Notes: generated by a model from the letters alone, not told the origin. A stretch of 64,000 nt of DNA from an uncultured Myxococcales bacterium (GCA_903857665.1 CAIOFV010000119.1:1-64000); one strand, 5' to 3'; shown: positions 41,075 through 50,949, counted from the stretch's first letter. Numbers and translations are program-made.

Positions 41075-43264
41075 CTAGGACTGTTGGTACGTGCAGGTCA
41101 CCGTGACATAGACCGGGGCGTTGATCGTGCCGACGGCCGTGTCCCCCAGCACGCAGTCGAACTGCGCGGGCCCCGACACGATGGTCACGGCGTAGGCGGC
41201 ACCCTTCTGGACCGGGTTCGGGAATGCGAAGGCCCCGCACGACCCCGTCGGCGAGACGTTCGGTTGTCCGTCCATCCCCAGGACCAGGCCCTGGTCGATG
41301 TTCGCCAGCGTAACGCTGCACTGGCCGAGGTCGGTGCCCGGGATCTTCGCCACGACGGTCCCGGAGACGTACAGCCCGCCCACGGTGACGGTCGCCGAGT
41401 CGGTGCCCACCACGTAGTCATTGTTGGCCGGGCCGGTGCTCGGGGTGAAGACGACCTCCACATCGACCTTGTCCGTGTCGCCCGACTGGGCGTTCGAAGG
41501 CGCAGTGTAGAGGACCGTGGAGCCGTTCGAGATCAGGCTTCGACCGCCTTCCGACGAGACGTCCCCCTGCGTGCCGACGCCGGCCAGGGTGCCCTGGACG
41601 CAAGAGAAGTCGTAGAGCAATTGCCCCACGGCGCCCAGGCCGCCCCCGACGTTCACCGCGAACGTCTGCGTCGCGCCGGCCCCGACGAAGGCCTCCTTGG
41701 GACTGATGGCCACCGAAGGCGTTGCCGTGGTGACGTCCCAGGCGTTGTACAGACTGGATCGGCCGATCTGGTAGAACACCGACGCCGTGTCGGCAGCCGT
41801 CATCGCGATGTCGACGACCTTGATGGCGCCGCACACGGTCGCCAGCGAATCCGCCCAGACGGACGAACCCGCGGCGTTCACGCCCAGCGTCTTCAACTGG
41901 TCCTGCGCGGCCTTGAAGATCGCCTCGCGCACCAGTTTGTTGCCGGCCATGGCCTTGAGGATCGCGGACAGCGCGTCCTTGATGTCGCCCGACGCCACGT
42001 ACTGGTCGATGTTGAGGCCGGCGGTGCCCAGTTCGTACGACAGCTGCGTGATGAACGTCGTCCACTGGCCGGGGTCGTTCAGCAGTTTCCCGATCGACTT
42101 GGCCGGCACCGCCTTGGTGACGATCGGCCAGACCAGTTCCTTGGCGATTTCGAACAGCACGACCAGCTTCGCCTGGTCCGCCAACTTCGTCGCGAAGGTC
42201 GGCTGGCCGGCCAGATCCGCGGGCACGGCCAGGCCTCCCGCACCGGCCCCGACCACGAAGACCCGGAAGCTGTTCGCCTTCGCGTCGGGCGGGTCCATGG
42301 GCAGCGGGATCGTGGGGGTGACCTTGGGCGCCCACGCGACCTTTCCGACGAAATAATCGATCAGCGAGCCGATGACGCCGGTCGCGCCGGTCGTGCCCGA
42401 CTGGAAGCCGCCGCCGACCTGGACCCACGCGGGGAGGGCGATGGGCGGGTCGGTGGACTTGCCCGTGACGGGGACGAAGCCGGTTCGGTAGACCGCCCAG
42501 AAGCGATGGATGCGGGCCGTGTTCCGGATGAAGACCCCCAGGTCGTCCAGGCTGTCCAGTACCTCGAGCCCGTAGGGGTTGGCGCTCTTGACCAGCACGG
42601 ACACGGCCTTGCCCGTTTCGGTGACGACGGCCGACGAGCGGCTCGCGGGAGCATCCGACGAAGCGAGTGGCGCGATGATGCTGGCGGCGGCGCCGGTCGC
42701 GGGCAGGAGCGAAACGGTGGCGGCATCGAGGGCCGCCAGGAGTTCGGCATCCAGGTCGGCCAGCGCCGTCGGGTTGGCCGCGATCCGGGCGGAGATCACC
42801 TGGGCGAGTGTCGCCGTTTCGGGGGCCGCCGCCAGGATGTCGTACACCCCGGGCCATTGATCCTGGGGCAGCACGAACGACAGGGTCGAAAAGAACAGCA
42901 GTTCCTGGGCGGTGGAGGTCGGGCTGACGTCGTTGAACGCGGGGTTGTCGGTATCCACGTGGCCGAGCATCACCAGACGGCCCTGCGCGTCCGTCGCGGT
43001 GACCGTCGCCGGACCCCCGCCCGGCGGCTCTGCGACCGTGAAGCGGCCATCGACGCCCACCGGCGCGTCGTCGCTGGACGAGGAGATCGTCAGGTCGACG
43101 GCCGAGAGACTGGTACCAGGGGGCAGCGTGACCCTCCCCGAGGCGGATGACGTCGCACCCGGGCCGGGGCTCGCACCTCCGCATCCGCACAGGGATGCCG
43201 ATACCGCAAGTCCGACTGCCGCCGTGCCCAGGAAGGAAGCCCCTTTCGAACATCGCGTGCGCAT
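41075..43264 (-). CDS. Lipoprotein with carboxypeptidase-like and cell-surface beta domains, unknown function
   Basis: A 729-residue lipoprotein (lipobox SLCGC). Residues 35-105 look like a carboxypeptidase-regulatory-type beta sandwich (GRVTLPPGTSLSAVDLTI, GVDGRFTVAEPPGGGPATV). The middle 350 residues are helical and Ala-rich. The C-terminal 200 residues contain two Ig-like units (VAISPKEAFVGAGATQTF and the GGLYVSGTVVAKIPG region) ending with conserved cysteines. I do not recognise an enzyme signature. The start follows GGGGGA. It may be a surface scaffold. Confidence 0.65.
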   Translation of the reverse strand: MRTRCSKGASFLGTAAVGLAVSASLCGCGGASPGPGATSSASGRVTLPPGTSLSAVDLTISSSSDDAPVGVDGRFTVAEPPGGGPATVTATDAQGRLVMLGHVDTDNPAFNDVSPTSTAQELLFFSTLSFVLPQDQWPGVYDILAAAPETATLAQVISARIAANPTALADLDAELLAALDAATVSLLPATGAAASIIAPLASSDAPASRSSAVVTETGKAVSVLVKSANPYGLEVLDSLDDLGVFIRNTARIHRFWAVYRTGFVPVTGKSTDPPIALPAWVQVGGGFQSGTTGATGVIGSLIDYFVGKVAWAPKVTPTIPLPMDPPDAKANSFRVFVVGAGAGGLAVPADLAGQPTFATKLADQAKLVVLFEIAKELVWPIVTKAVPAKSIGKLLNDPGQWTTFITQLSYELGTAGLNIDQYVASGDIKDALSAILKAMAGNKLVREAIFKAAQDQLKTLGVNAAGSSVWADSLATVCGAIKVVDIAMTAADTASVFYQIGRSSLYNAWDVTTATPSVAISPKEAFVGAGATQTFAVNVGGGLGAVGQLLYDFSCVQGTLAGVGTQGDVSSEGGRSLISNGSTVLYTAPSNAQSGDTDKVDVEVVFTPSTGPANNDYVVGTDSATVTVGGLYVSGTVVAKIPGTDLGQCSVTLANIDQGLVLGMDGQPNVSPTGSCGAFAFPNPVQKGAAYAVTIVSGPAQFDCVLGDTAVGTINAPVYVTVTCTYQQS

Positions 43265-43601
43265 ACCCGTTTCCCCCGGTCAAGGGTCCCCACGGCCCGA
43301 ACGGGGCCGTCCGTCCTGGCCTGCTCCCCCGCGACGTCGCGACCTTGCCTAGGAACATGGATACGATGACTCCGAATACAAGGCTGAAGCGCATGGCGTT
43401 GTTCCCTGGACGTGCGGAGGGTGTCCATCGGACGAGGCTCGGCCGCCCACTTCGCGCAGGTCTTCCAGGAGGTCCTTCCCAAGCCGGTCAGGCTGCCGGT
43501 TGTGGAATCCGTCCTGTCTGCACAGGACCGACGCGGGCGACTCCGCGGCGCTTCAGGAAGTGTGGTATTCGTTCAGGCCGCTGGATGCGGGGGAACGCGA
43601 C
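43265..43601. other. Intergenic region between divergent genes
   Basis: The 337 bases between the lipoprotein and asparaginase starts contain no supported gene. An ACGGCCC-GAACG-GGGCCGT hairpin lies at about 43298-43316 in the lipoprotein leader. A GTATTC possible -10 is near 43566 for the asparaginase gene. Nothing else stands out. Confidence 0.45.
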
Positions 43602-44588
43602 ATGGCGAAGCGGGTACTGCTGGTCCACACCGGGGGGACGTTCGGAATGGCGCCTTCGGGCACGCCGGTGACGCTGGCGCCCGGGCCCCTGGTGGCCCGG
43701 ATCCTGGAGGAGGTCCCGGAACTGGCGGAGGTCGCGGAGCTGCGCCTGACCGTCGCCTTCAACCGCGACTCGGCCTCCGTGGAGCCGGGGGACATCCTGG
43801 ACCTGGCCCGCATCATCCGGCAGCAAAGCGGCGATTGCGACGGCGTCGTGCTGATCCACGGCACCGACACGATGGCGTACACGGCGTCGGTGCTGGGGTT
43901 CCTGCTGGCGGACCTGGGCAAGCCCGTGGTCCTGACCGGCTCGCAACGGCCGCTGGCCTACGTGCGCAGCGATGCGCGCGGCAACCTGGTGGACGCGGTG
44001 ACGCTGGCCACGCGTGGGGTGCCGGAGGTCGGCGTCTGCTTCGGCGAGCACTGGCTGCGCGGGGTGGCGACGGAAAAGCGGAGCGTCCACCGGTACCAGG
44101 CCTTCGAGTCGCCCAACCTGCCGCCCCTGGCGGAGCTGGGCCTGCACATCCAGATGCACCCGCACGCCGGGCGGTTCGAGCGCCAGGTGCCTGCCGGGCT
44201 GGGGCAGGCGATGGAATGCGCCCTGGCCGTGTATGCGCCGTTCCCGGGCATGCCCTGGGTGTTGCCGCACGAGTCGATCCGGGGCGTGCTGATCGAGGCG
44301 TACGGGACGGGCAACCTCCCGATGCAGCGTCCGGACCTGCAGGCCCTGATGGACCATTGCCGGCGGCGGGACATCCCGCTGGTCGTCGGCAGCCTGTGCC
44401 CTTCGGGCGGCGTCGATCTGAAGACCTACGAGCTGGGACGCATGGCGGCGGAGCGGGGCGCGATTTCGGGCGGGATGCACACGCGGTGGGCGGCGCTGGC
44501 CAAGATGGGCCTGGTGCTGGGAGCGGGCGGGACCCCCGGTGACGTGCGGGACGCCTTCGGGAAATCGTGGGCGGGGGAACCGGTGTGA
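43602..44588 (+). CDS. ansA: L-asparaginase, type I-like (cytoplasmic)
   Basis: A 328-residue enzyme hydrolysing L-asparagine to aspartate and ammonia. The first catalytic Thr is in VHTGGTFGM (about residue 10). The second site is VLIHGTDTMAYTAS with the Thr-Asp-Lys relay, followed by VVLTGSQRPL. There is no signal peptide, consistent with the type I enzyme. The C-terminal GGMHTRWAALAKMG is typical. The start at 43602 follows GGGGGAA; the longer frame from 43500 lacks homology. A lipoprotein amylase gene follows on the same strand. Confidence 0.9.
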   Translation: MAKRVLLVHTGGTFGMAPSGTPVTLAPGPLVARILEEVPELAEVAELRLTVAFNRDSASVEPGDILDLARIIRQQSGDCDGVVLIHGTDTMAYTASVLGFLLADLGKPVVLTGSQRPLAYVRSDARGNLVDAVTLATRGVPEVGVCFGEHWLRGVATEKRSVHRYQAFESPNLPPLAELGLHIQMHPHAGRFERQVPAGLGQAMECALAVYAPFPGMPWVLPHESIRGVLIEAYGTGNLPMQRPDLQALMDHCRRRDIPLVVGSLCPSGGVDLKTYELGRMAAERGAISGGMHTRWAALAKMGLVLGAGGTPGDVRDAFGKSWAGEPV

Positions 44589-44671
44589 GTGCGCGGGGCG
44601 GCGGGTTCGGGAGCAACACCCGCCTGGCGAACCGGGATGGGTTCGGCGGGTCCGGCGAGGGAGGAACGCGC

Positions 44672-46420
44672 ATGCGATGGCCACTGCGTCCGAAGTGCTC
44701 GAGGGCAGGCCACCGGCTGCGGTTGGCTGCGCTGCTGCTGGCGTTCGCGGGCATGGCCTGCGGGGGCGGCACCCGTGGGCAGGGCCCCGATGCCGCGACC
44801 GATGTGCCGGCCGAGGTCGTGCAGGATGCCCTGCCCGATGCGCTGCCCGACACGCCCGGGCCGGACGCGGGCCCCTACCGGTTCACCGGTCCCGGGTGGT
44901 ACCGGGACGCCGTGCTGTACCAGGTCTGGGTGCGCTCGTACGCGGACTCGGACGGCGACGGCATCGGCGACCTGAAGGGCATCCTGGCCCGGCTGGACCC
45001 GATCGCCGCGCTGGGCGTGGGCGCGATCTGGCTGTCCCCGTTCCACCCCACGCCCTACAAGGATTCGGGATACGACGTGGCGGACTATTACGGCGTGGAC
45101 CCCGCCTACGGCACGCTGGCCGACTGGGACGCGCTGGTGGCCGCGGCCCACGCCCGGGGCATCCGGGTGATGGACGACATCGTGCTGAACCACACGTCCA
45201 GCGAGCACGAATGGTTCAAGGCGTCGCGGTCCAGCAGGGAGGACCCGAAGCGCGACTGGTACGTGTGGTCCGACGATCCGCCGCCGTTTGCCTGTCCCAA
45301 CAGCGACACGAAGAACTTCGGCAGCGAGCGCTGGACGCTGGATCCCGTCACGGGCCAGCGGTACTACCACATGTTCAAGGTGGACCAGCCGGACCTCAAC
45401 TACGACAACCCGGACGTGGCCAGCGCCATCCAGGACGTCGTGCGCTTCTGGCTGGATCGGGGCGTGGACGGCTACCGGGTGGACGCGATCGGCAGCCTGA
45501 TCGAGGAGCCGGCCTCGCCGGCCACGGGCGGCGTCGAGGTCTGCGACGCGTCCCCCCGCACCCACGCGTACCTGAAGGGGCTGCGGACGGTGGTGGACGG
45601 GTACCCGGACCGGGTGATGCTGGCCGAGGCCTGGCAGCCCGAATTCTTCGGCAACGGCCGGGACGAGTTCCAGATGGCGTTCAGCAACGACGCGCAGGTG
45701 GGCCTGCTGGGCGCGGCGATGACCGACAACCCGGCGGGCGTCTTCGACATGATGCCCGGGATGTTCGCGGCGATGCCGGCCGAGGCGCAGGTGGCCTGCT
45801 GGCTGTCCAACCACGACTTCGGCCGGATCTCGTCGCAGGTCGGTGGCGACGCCGGGCGCGAGGCGGTGGCCGCGGTGCTGCTGCTGACGCTGCCCTGCAC
45901 GCCCATCGTGTACTACGGCGACGAGGTGGGCATGGCGCACGGCACCGGCGTCGTCGTGGACGGCCGCGACCGGGCGCGCACGCCGATGGCCTGGAACGCG
46001 GGGCCCGGCGTGGGGTTCACGACCGGCACGCCCTGGCTGGCGCCGTCCCCCGATCCGCAGGGCACCTCCAACGTGGCCGCGCAGGACGGGGTGGCCGGCT
46101 CCCTGCTGACGCTGTACCGGGACCTCATCGCCCTGCGGAACCGGGTGGGTTCGCTGGGCGGCCGGGAGTGGGCGGCCGTTCCCGTCGTCGCGGGCGACGG
46201 CCCGTACGCCTACGTGCGCGGCCCCGAGGGCGCCCGGGTGCTGGTCGTGCTGAACGCGGGCGACGCGCCGGCATCGGCCACGCTGGACGCGTCCGCCTTC
46301 GTCACGCGGCCCGCGGACTGCGCGGTCGCGAAGGGCACGGCGGGCGCGCTGGATCCGGTCGGCGCGGCGGCATGGCCCGTGGACCTGCCCGCGCGGGGCT
46401 ACCTCGTCTGCGAACTGTGA
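44672..46420 (+). CDS. GH13 alpha-amylase family glycosidase, lipoprotein
   Basis: A 582-residue lipoprotein (lipobox AGMAC, acidic DALPDALPDTPGPD stalk) with a complete GH13 barrel. Conserved regions: MDDIVLNHTS (I), DGYRVDAIGSL with the nucleophile Asp (II), VMLAEAW with the acid/base Glu (III) and WLSNHDFGR (IV). The N-terminal WYRDAVLYQVWVRSYADSDG and the late YYGDEVGM match the alpha-glucosidase/trehalose synthase-like subfamilies. It should cut alpha-1,4 or 1,6 glucans at the cell surface. GGAGGA lies 5 bases before the ATG. It is 83 bases after asparaginase and upstream of a pentapeptide-repeat gene, likely in one transcript. Confidence 0.92.
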   Translation: MRWPLRPKCSRAGHRLRLAALLLAFAGMACGGGTRGQGPDAATDVPAEVVQDALPDALPDTPGPDAGPYRFTGPGWYRDAVLYQVWVRSYADSDGDGIGDLKGILARLDPIAALGVGAIWLSPFHPTPYKDSGYDVADYYGVDPAYGTLADWDALVAAAHARGIRVMDDIVLNHTSSEHEWFKASRSSREDPKRDWYVWSDDPPPFACPNSDTKNFGSERWTLDPVTGQRYYHMFKVDQPDLNYDNPDVASAIQDVVRFWLDRGVDGYRVDAIGSLIEEPASPATGGVEVCDASPRTHAYLKGLRTVVDGYPDRVMLAEAWQPEFFGNGRDEFQMAFSNDAQVGLLGAAMTDNPAGVFDMMPGMFAAMPAEAQVACWLSNHDFGRISSQVGGDAGREAVAAVLLLTLPCTPIVYYGDEVGMAHGTGVVVDGRDRARTPMAWNAGPGVGFTTGTPWLAPSPDPQGTSNVAAQDGVAGSLLTLYRDLIALRNRVGSLGGREWAAVPVVAGDGPYAYVRGPEGARVLVVLNAGDAPASATLDASAFVTRPADCAVAKGTAGALDPVGAAAWPVDLPARGYLVCEL

Positions 46421-46452
46421 CGCCGCCTGCGGCGCCGGGTGGGGGGGATCGG

Positions 46453-47022
46453 ATGATCGGCGTGGCGAACACGATCGTGCGCGGCCTGAAGGCGGGCGAA
46501 AGCGACTACCGCGGCGAGGACGTCGAGCGGACCGAGTTCCAGGATTGCGACTTTTCGGACACCGTCTTCGTCCAGGCGGCGCTGGAGTCCGTGACGTTCA
46601 CCCGCTGCAACCTGGGCCTGGCCGATTTCCAGCACGCGAAGCTGCAGGGCGTCCGTTTCGTCGAGTGCAAACTGGTCGGGATCAGCTTCATGGACGCGGA
46701 TCCCTTCGCCCTGCAGATCCAGCTGGACGCCTGCAAGGTCGTCGGCTGCCTGTTCGGCGGCATGCGGTTGCGGAAGGCGTTGCTGCGAGGCTGCGATTTC
46801 CAGGACTGCTCGTTCGTCGGTGCGGACCTGTCGGAAGCCGACTTCTCGCGGTGCACCTTCCTTGGGTCCGAATTCAATTCGACCAACCTGCAGAAGGCGG
46901 ACTTCCGGGGGGCGGCGGGGTACCAGATCAACCCGCTCAGCAACAACGTGAAGCGCGCCCGGTTCACGCTGCCCGAGGCCCTGAGCCTGCTGGGTTACCT
47001 GGGGGTCGAGATCAGCCCCTGA
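46453..47022 (+). CDS. Pentapeptide repeat protein
   Basis: A 189-residue cytoplasmic protein built of A(D/N)LxX-type pentapeptides forming a right-handed quadrilateral beta-helix: EFQDCDFSDTVFVQAALESV, FTRCNLGLADFQHAKLQGV, LLRGCDFQDCSFVGADLSEA. A short helical C-terminus (FTLPEALSLLGYLGVEI) follows. Relatives such as Qnr and McbG mimic DNA and bind gyrase, but most family members, including short QnrB-unlike ones, have unknown roles. The start follows a G-rich stretch; spacing from the amylase stop is 32 bases. Confidence 0.88.
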   Translation: MIGVANTIVRGLKAGESDYRGEDVERTEFQDCDFSDTVFVQAALESVTFTRCNLGLADFQHAKLQGVRFVECKLVGISFMDADPFALQIQLDACKVVGCLFGGMRLRKALLRGCDFQDCSFVGADLSEADFSRCTFLGSEFNSTNLQKADFRGAAGYQINPLSNNVKRARFTLPEALSLLGYLGVEISP

Positions 47023-47046
47023 GCCGCGTGCAGCCGGCCCCCTCCG

Positions 47047-48489
47047 TCAACCGCGGGGCGGGGGAACGACCCATCCCCCAAGCGCCTGCTCCAGCGCGAT
47101 CGCCACCGCGATCGTGCGATGGTCGTTGCCGTGGGTGGAAACGACCTGGCACCCCAGGGGAAGCCCGCGTTCGTTGAGGCCCAGCGGCACCTGGGTGACG
47201 GGCATTTCCAGGACGTTGAAGATTCCCGTGTAGATCCAGTTGATGGGGCGCAGCAGCGGCTTGTTGTGCCGCGGCGCGGGCTCGACGTACGACGGGTACA
47301 GCATCACGCCCTCGGGGCCGATCCGGCGGGCGAGGTCCGCGCGGAGGGCGGCCGTTTCCTCGATCAGCGGACCGAAGTTCGGCGGGAACCGGGCCGACAC
47401 GGCCTCGATCAGGCCCAGTCCCAGGGCTGGCAAGGTGTGGCGACCGCGACCGGTCGCCCAGCGCAGCAACTCGATGCCCAGGTGGAACGGCTTGCCGTCG
47501 CCCAGCAGGTCCAGGTAGGTCGATTCGCCGCCGGACGCCACCGTCGCGGTCCACATCAGGATCGCGCGGGCCATCGCCGGGATGCGCTCGGTGCGGACCC
47601 GGGCGCCGCGGGCGGCCAGGCTGGCGGCGGCGCGGCGCTGGGCGGCGTGCAGGTCGTCCGACACCGACAGGAAGCCGTCGTCCTCGACCGACACCACGTC
47701 CAGTCCCTCGATCGACACGGTCGCCGGGTCGAAAAGGGGCATCGCGGTGCAGCCCGTGTCGATGCCGTCGGGGCCCTGCATCAGGCGCAGCAGCGGGTAC
47801 AGGTCCTCGGCCTTCCTGCAGATCGGGCCCGTGGTCAGCACGCGCACCAGGCCGTGCTCGGCGCAGGGGAACTGGCCCGTGTTGGGGACCCGCCCGCCCG
47901 AGGGCTTGTGGCCGAAGACTCCGTTGAAGAAGGCCGGCATGCGGATGGACCCGCCGATGTCCGAGCCGACGCCGAACGGCGACGCGGCCGAACCGATCAG
48001 CGCGCCCTCGCCGCCGCTGCTGCCGCCCGAGGTCCGCCCGGTGTCGTAGGCGCAGTTGGTGCGGCCGTAGTTCGGGTTGCTGGCTTCCATCCAGAGGCAC
48101 AGTTCCGAGATGTTGGTGACGCCCAGCGGGATGGCGCCGCCATCGCGCAACCGGGCCACCGCGGTGGCGTCGCGCGTCGCAAGCCGGCCGACGCGAGTGG
48201 GCAGCCCGCCGGTGTTGGGCATGCCGGTCAGGGCGAAGCACTCCTTCACGGTGCAGGGCACGCCATGGAAGGGAGGCAGGGTGGCACAATCCTCGCGGGC
48301 GACCCGGAGGTCCGCGGCGCGTGCCTCGTCGCGGGCCACGTCGAAGCGGTCGGCGACCATCGCGTTCAGGCGGGGGTTGACCTCGCGGACGCGCCGGGCG
48401 TGGGCTTCGACGACCTCGACGGAAGCGACCTGGCGCGCGCGGATCATCGTGGCCAGCGCGGTTCCGGACAGGGTCAGCAACGGGTCCAT
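47047..48489 (-). CDS. Amidase signature enzyme, FAAH-2-like
   Basis: A 480-residue amidase. The Ser-cisSer-Lys triad is visible: Lys in GVPCTVKECFALTGMPN, the cis-Ser in RTSGGSSGGEGAL, the nucleophile in SDIGGSIRMPAFFNG. The VKECF-plus-GMPN form of the lysine motif resembles fatty-acid-amide hydrolases (FAAH-2-like) more than GatA, so a lipid amide is a reasonable substrate, but this is inference. AGGAG precedes the ATG. It is the last gene of the leftward FadR-headed operon, 16 bases after the corrected end of the MBL gene. Confidence 0.85.
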   Translation of the reverse strand: MDPLLTLSGTALATMIRARQVASVEVVEAHARRVREVNPRLNAMVADRFDVARDEARAADLRVAREDCATLPPFHGVPCTVKECFALTGMPNTGGLPTRVGRLATRDATAVARLRDGGAIPLGVTNISELCLWMEASNPNYGRTNCAYDTGRTSGGSSGGEGALIGSAASPFGVGSDIGGSIRMPAFFNGVFGHKPSGGRVPNTGQFPCAEHGLVRVLTTGPICRKAEDLYPLLRLMQGPDGIDTGCTAMPLFDPATVSIEGLDVVSVEDDGFLSVSDDLHAAQRRAAASLAARGARVRTERIPAMARAILMWTATVASGGESTYLDLLGDGKPFHLGIELLRWATGRGRHTLPALGLGLIEAVSARFPPNFGPLIEETAALRADLARRIGPEGVMLYPSYVEPAPRHNKPLLRPINWIYTGIFNVLEMPVTQVPLGLNERGLPLGCQVVSTHGNDHRTIAVAIALEQALGGWVVPPPRG

Positions 48490-48537
48490 GGTGTTCTCCT
48501 CGCCATCAGGGTTCCCAGGGCGACACGACCTTCAGGC

Positions 48538-49335
48538 TCAATAGCACGTTCCGGCCTTCCAGCACCGGGCCGTGGCCCGGAAAGACGGTGTGGGCCGGCA
48601 GATCCTGCAGCGTGACCCGGGTGGCCTGCATCGCCGCCGGGTCGACCTGGATCGGGTTCCATTCGCCGCCAGGAAGTTCCGGACCGTGTCGCCGGTGATC
48701 AGGAAGCCGGCGCGTCGGTGGAACAGGGCGATCGCATCATCCGCGTGCCCCGGCGTTTCCAGCACCGTCCATCCCGGCAGCCCGGGGATGCGCGAGCCGT
48801 GCTCCAGGGCCCGCACCTTGGCCTGGAAGGGGTTTGGCGCGTTGGGGAAGCCGAAGCGGGGGCCATCGGGCCAATCCTGCCCGGACGGGGTCGGAAGGCC
48901 CGCCATCACCCAGCCTCCGACGAGGTGCCAGGCATCGCGGTGGTCGGGAAAACGGAGCGGCGGCCCGCCGTCCGAGGCGTGGACCGCAGCGCGGCCGAGC
49001 GCCACCGTAGCCCCCGTTTCCTGGGCCATCGCATCGATCCCCATCACGTGGTCGCAGTGCATGTGGGAGGCGATGATGCAGCGGACGTCCGAGGGCGCCC
49101 GTCCCAGCCACCGCAGGGCCTCCAGCACGCGGGGGACGTCTGCGCGCGAACCGACGTCCACGATCGCGACCCCGTTGCGAGCCAGCAGGAGGTAGGTGAC
49201 GGAGTAGCGGTTCGGCAGCGCGACCACGGTGGCGCCGGCGCGGGACACCACGCGGACCCCAGGGGCGCCCGACGGCGCCAGTCGCGCCGCCAGGGGGCGC
49301 GAGGTTGCAAACGGGACGGGAGGGAACAGGTCCAT
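48538..49335 (-). CDS. MBL-fold metallo-hydrolase, frameshifted near its 3' end
   Basis: A metallo-beta-lactamase-fold hydrolase with the dinuclear metal site HMHCDH, a later His in ETPGHADDAIALF and Asp in FLITGDTVRNF. The readable frame then becomes Arg-rich nonsense (GTRSRSTRRRC) and ends at 48538. Restoring one G in the GCGGCGAATGG sequence at about 48661-48672 (to GCGGGCG) gives EWNPIQVDPAAMQ, then HTVFPGHGPVLEGRN, which supplies the missing last His ligand, ending at 48506. The intact gene would therefore be 48506-49335, about 276 residues. Start ATG follows GGAGGA. Operon member between the FGGY kinase and amidase genes. Confidence 0.8.
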   Translation of the reverse strand: MDLFPPVPFATSRPLAARLAPSGAPGVRVVSRAGATVVALPNRYSVTYLLLARNGVAIVDVGSRADVPRVLEALRWLGRAPSDVRCIIASHMHCDHVMGIDAMAQETGATVALGRAAVHASDGGPPLRFPDHRDAWHLVGGWVMAGLPTPSGQDWPDGPRFGFPNAPNPFQAKVRALEHGSRIPGLPGWTVLETPGHADDAIALFHRRAGFLITGDTVRNFLAANGTRSRSTRRRCRPPGSRCRICRPTPSFRATARCWKAGTCY

Positions 49336-49383
49336 GGGCTCCTCCACGCGGACGAAGGTACCCGAACGGCTGTCACGGCGCGG

Positions 49384-50949
49384 TCACGGGAACGGCGGGT
49401 ACCCGGTGATGTCCCGGATCGCGCGGTACAGCGGTTGCAACCGCGCGTACAGGGGACGATAGACCGACGTGTACAGTCGGTCGTACCGGCGCACGTTCGC
49501 CGGCACGGGTTCGAAGATCCGCCCGACGCCGGTCATCGCCGCCACGGCCGAGGCCAGGTCCGGGTGCAGCCCGACCCCCACCGCGCCCAGGATCGCGGCG
49601 CCCAGACCGGAGGCCTCGTCGCAGGAGGGGCGGCGGGCCGGCATGCCGAACACGTCGGCGGTGATCTGCAGCACGAGGTCGCTGCGGGAACCCCCGCCGC
49701 ACAGGGTCAGTTCGGTCAGGGGCGTGCCGGTGCGGGCCACCACCAGGTCGCGGCCGCTGCGCATCTCGTATGCCAGCCCCTCCAGGATCGCCCGGTACAG
49801 GTGCGGCTTCCGGTGCGCGGCGCCGAAGCCGATGATGGCCCCCTTGCCCTCGGGACCCGGGTGTCGCAGGCCGGGGGTCCAGTAGGGTTGCAGCGTCAGG
49901 CCCAGCGAGCCGGGGGGGACCTCGGCAGCCAGCGCCTCCAGCAGCACCTCGGGTTCCAGCCCCTGTTCGGTGGCACGTTCGCGTTCCAGGTGGGCGAACT
50001 GCTCCTTGAACCAGGTCACCATCCAGAAGCCGCGGAACACCTGGTACTCGATGTTGTAGCGGCCGGGGCGGGCACTGGGGTACGGCGGGACCAGGCGGAC
50101 GGGTTCCACGTACTTTGCGGAGTCCACGTTCAGCGTTGCCGTCGTGCCGTACCCGATGCAGCCCTGGTGCGGCTCCAGGCAGCCCGAACCCAGCACCTCG
50201 CAGGCCTTGTCGGACGCCCCGGAAATGACGGGCAGCCCTTCCGGGATCCCGGTGTGGCGGGCGGCCTCGGCGGTCACGGATCCCAGCGGCTGCCCCGGGG
50301 GGACCAGCTTGGGGAGCGTTCGCGGGTCAACGGCCAGGGCGCTCCACTTCCAGTCGGACGGCGCGCTCCAGGCCAGCTTCTTGAAGTCGAACGGGACGTA
50401 GCCCACCGTGCACGCCACCGAAACGCGCGCCTCGCCGGTCATCCTCAGGGTCACGAAGCCCGACAGCAGCAGGAGGCGGGCGGTCTGCCGGTGCACGTCG
50501 GGCTGGTGCTCGGCGACCCAGTTGCATTCCGCCTCCGCCTGGAAGCGCTGGACGACGCCCCGCGCGCCCGCCAGGGTCAGCGCGGCCTTCCAGGGCAGGG
50601 GCAGGGGGGGCGTGCGGCCCGCCCGGCGCTGGTCCAGCCACAGGATCGCCGGGCGGAGGGGCCGGTTCGCGGCGTCCAGGTGCACGACGGTCCCGCGCTG
50701 GAAGGTCATCGCCACGGCGGCCAGGCGGTCCACGGACACGCGCCCCTGCTGCCACAGCAGCCGGCACGCGGCGCCGACGCGCTCCCAGAACACCTCGGCG
50801 TCCTGCTCGGCCCAGCCGGGCTCGGGCGACTGGTACGGCGGGTCGTACGCGGCGCGCGCCTTGTCCAGCAGGCGGCCTTGCGCGTCGAAGGCCAGCGCCC
50901 GCGTGCTCTGTGTGCCCACGTCGATCGCGAGGAGGACGTCCTTCATCAT
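49384..50949 (-). CDS. FGGY-family carbohydrate kinase
   Basis: A 521-residue sugar/polyol kinase of the glycerol kinase-xylulokinase superfamily. The ATP-phosphate loops are LLAIDVGTQSTRALAFD at the start, GASDKACEVLGSG mid-protein with CIGYGTTATLNV, and LTLCGGGSRSDLVLQI near the C-terminus. AILWLDQRRAG is the usual substrate-domain motif. The exact substrate is unclear; the neighbour GlpD suggests glycerol or a related triol. The start MMKDV follows GGGAG and overlaps the glpD stop by 4 bases (ATGA), so translation is coupled. Confidence 0.88.
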   Translation of the reverse strand: MMKDVLLAIDVGTQSTRALAFDAQGRLLDKARAAYDPPYQSPEPGWAEQDAEVFWERVGAACRLLWQQGRVSVDRLAAVAMTFQRGTVVHLDAANRPLRPAILWLDQRRAGRTPPLPLPWKAALTLAGARGVVQRFQAEAECNWVAEHQPDVHRQTARLLLLSGFVTLRMTGEARVSVACTVGYVPFDFKKLAWSAPSDWKWSALAVDPRTLPKLVPPGQPLGSVTAEAARHTGIPEGLPVISGASDKACEVLGSGCLEPHQGCIGYGTTATLNVDSAKYVEPVRLVPPYPSARPGRYNIEYQVFRGFWMVTWFKEQFAHLERERATEQGLEPEVLLEALAAEVPPGSLGLTLQPYWTPGLRHPGPEGKGAIIGFGAAHRKPHLYRAILEGLAYEMRSGRDLVVARTGTPLTELTLCGGGSRSDLVLQITADVFGMPARRPSCDEASGLGAAILGAVGVGLHPDLASAVAAMTGVGRIFEPVPANVRRYDRLYTSVYRPLYARLQPLYRAIRDITGYPPFP

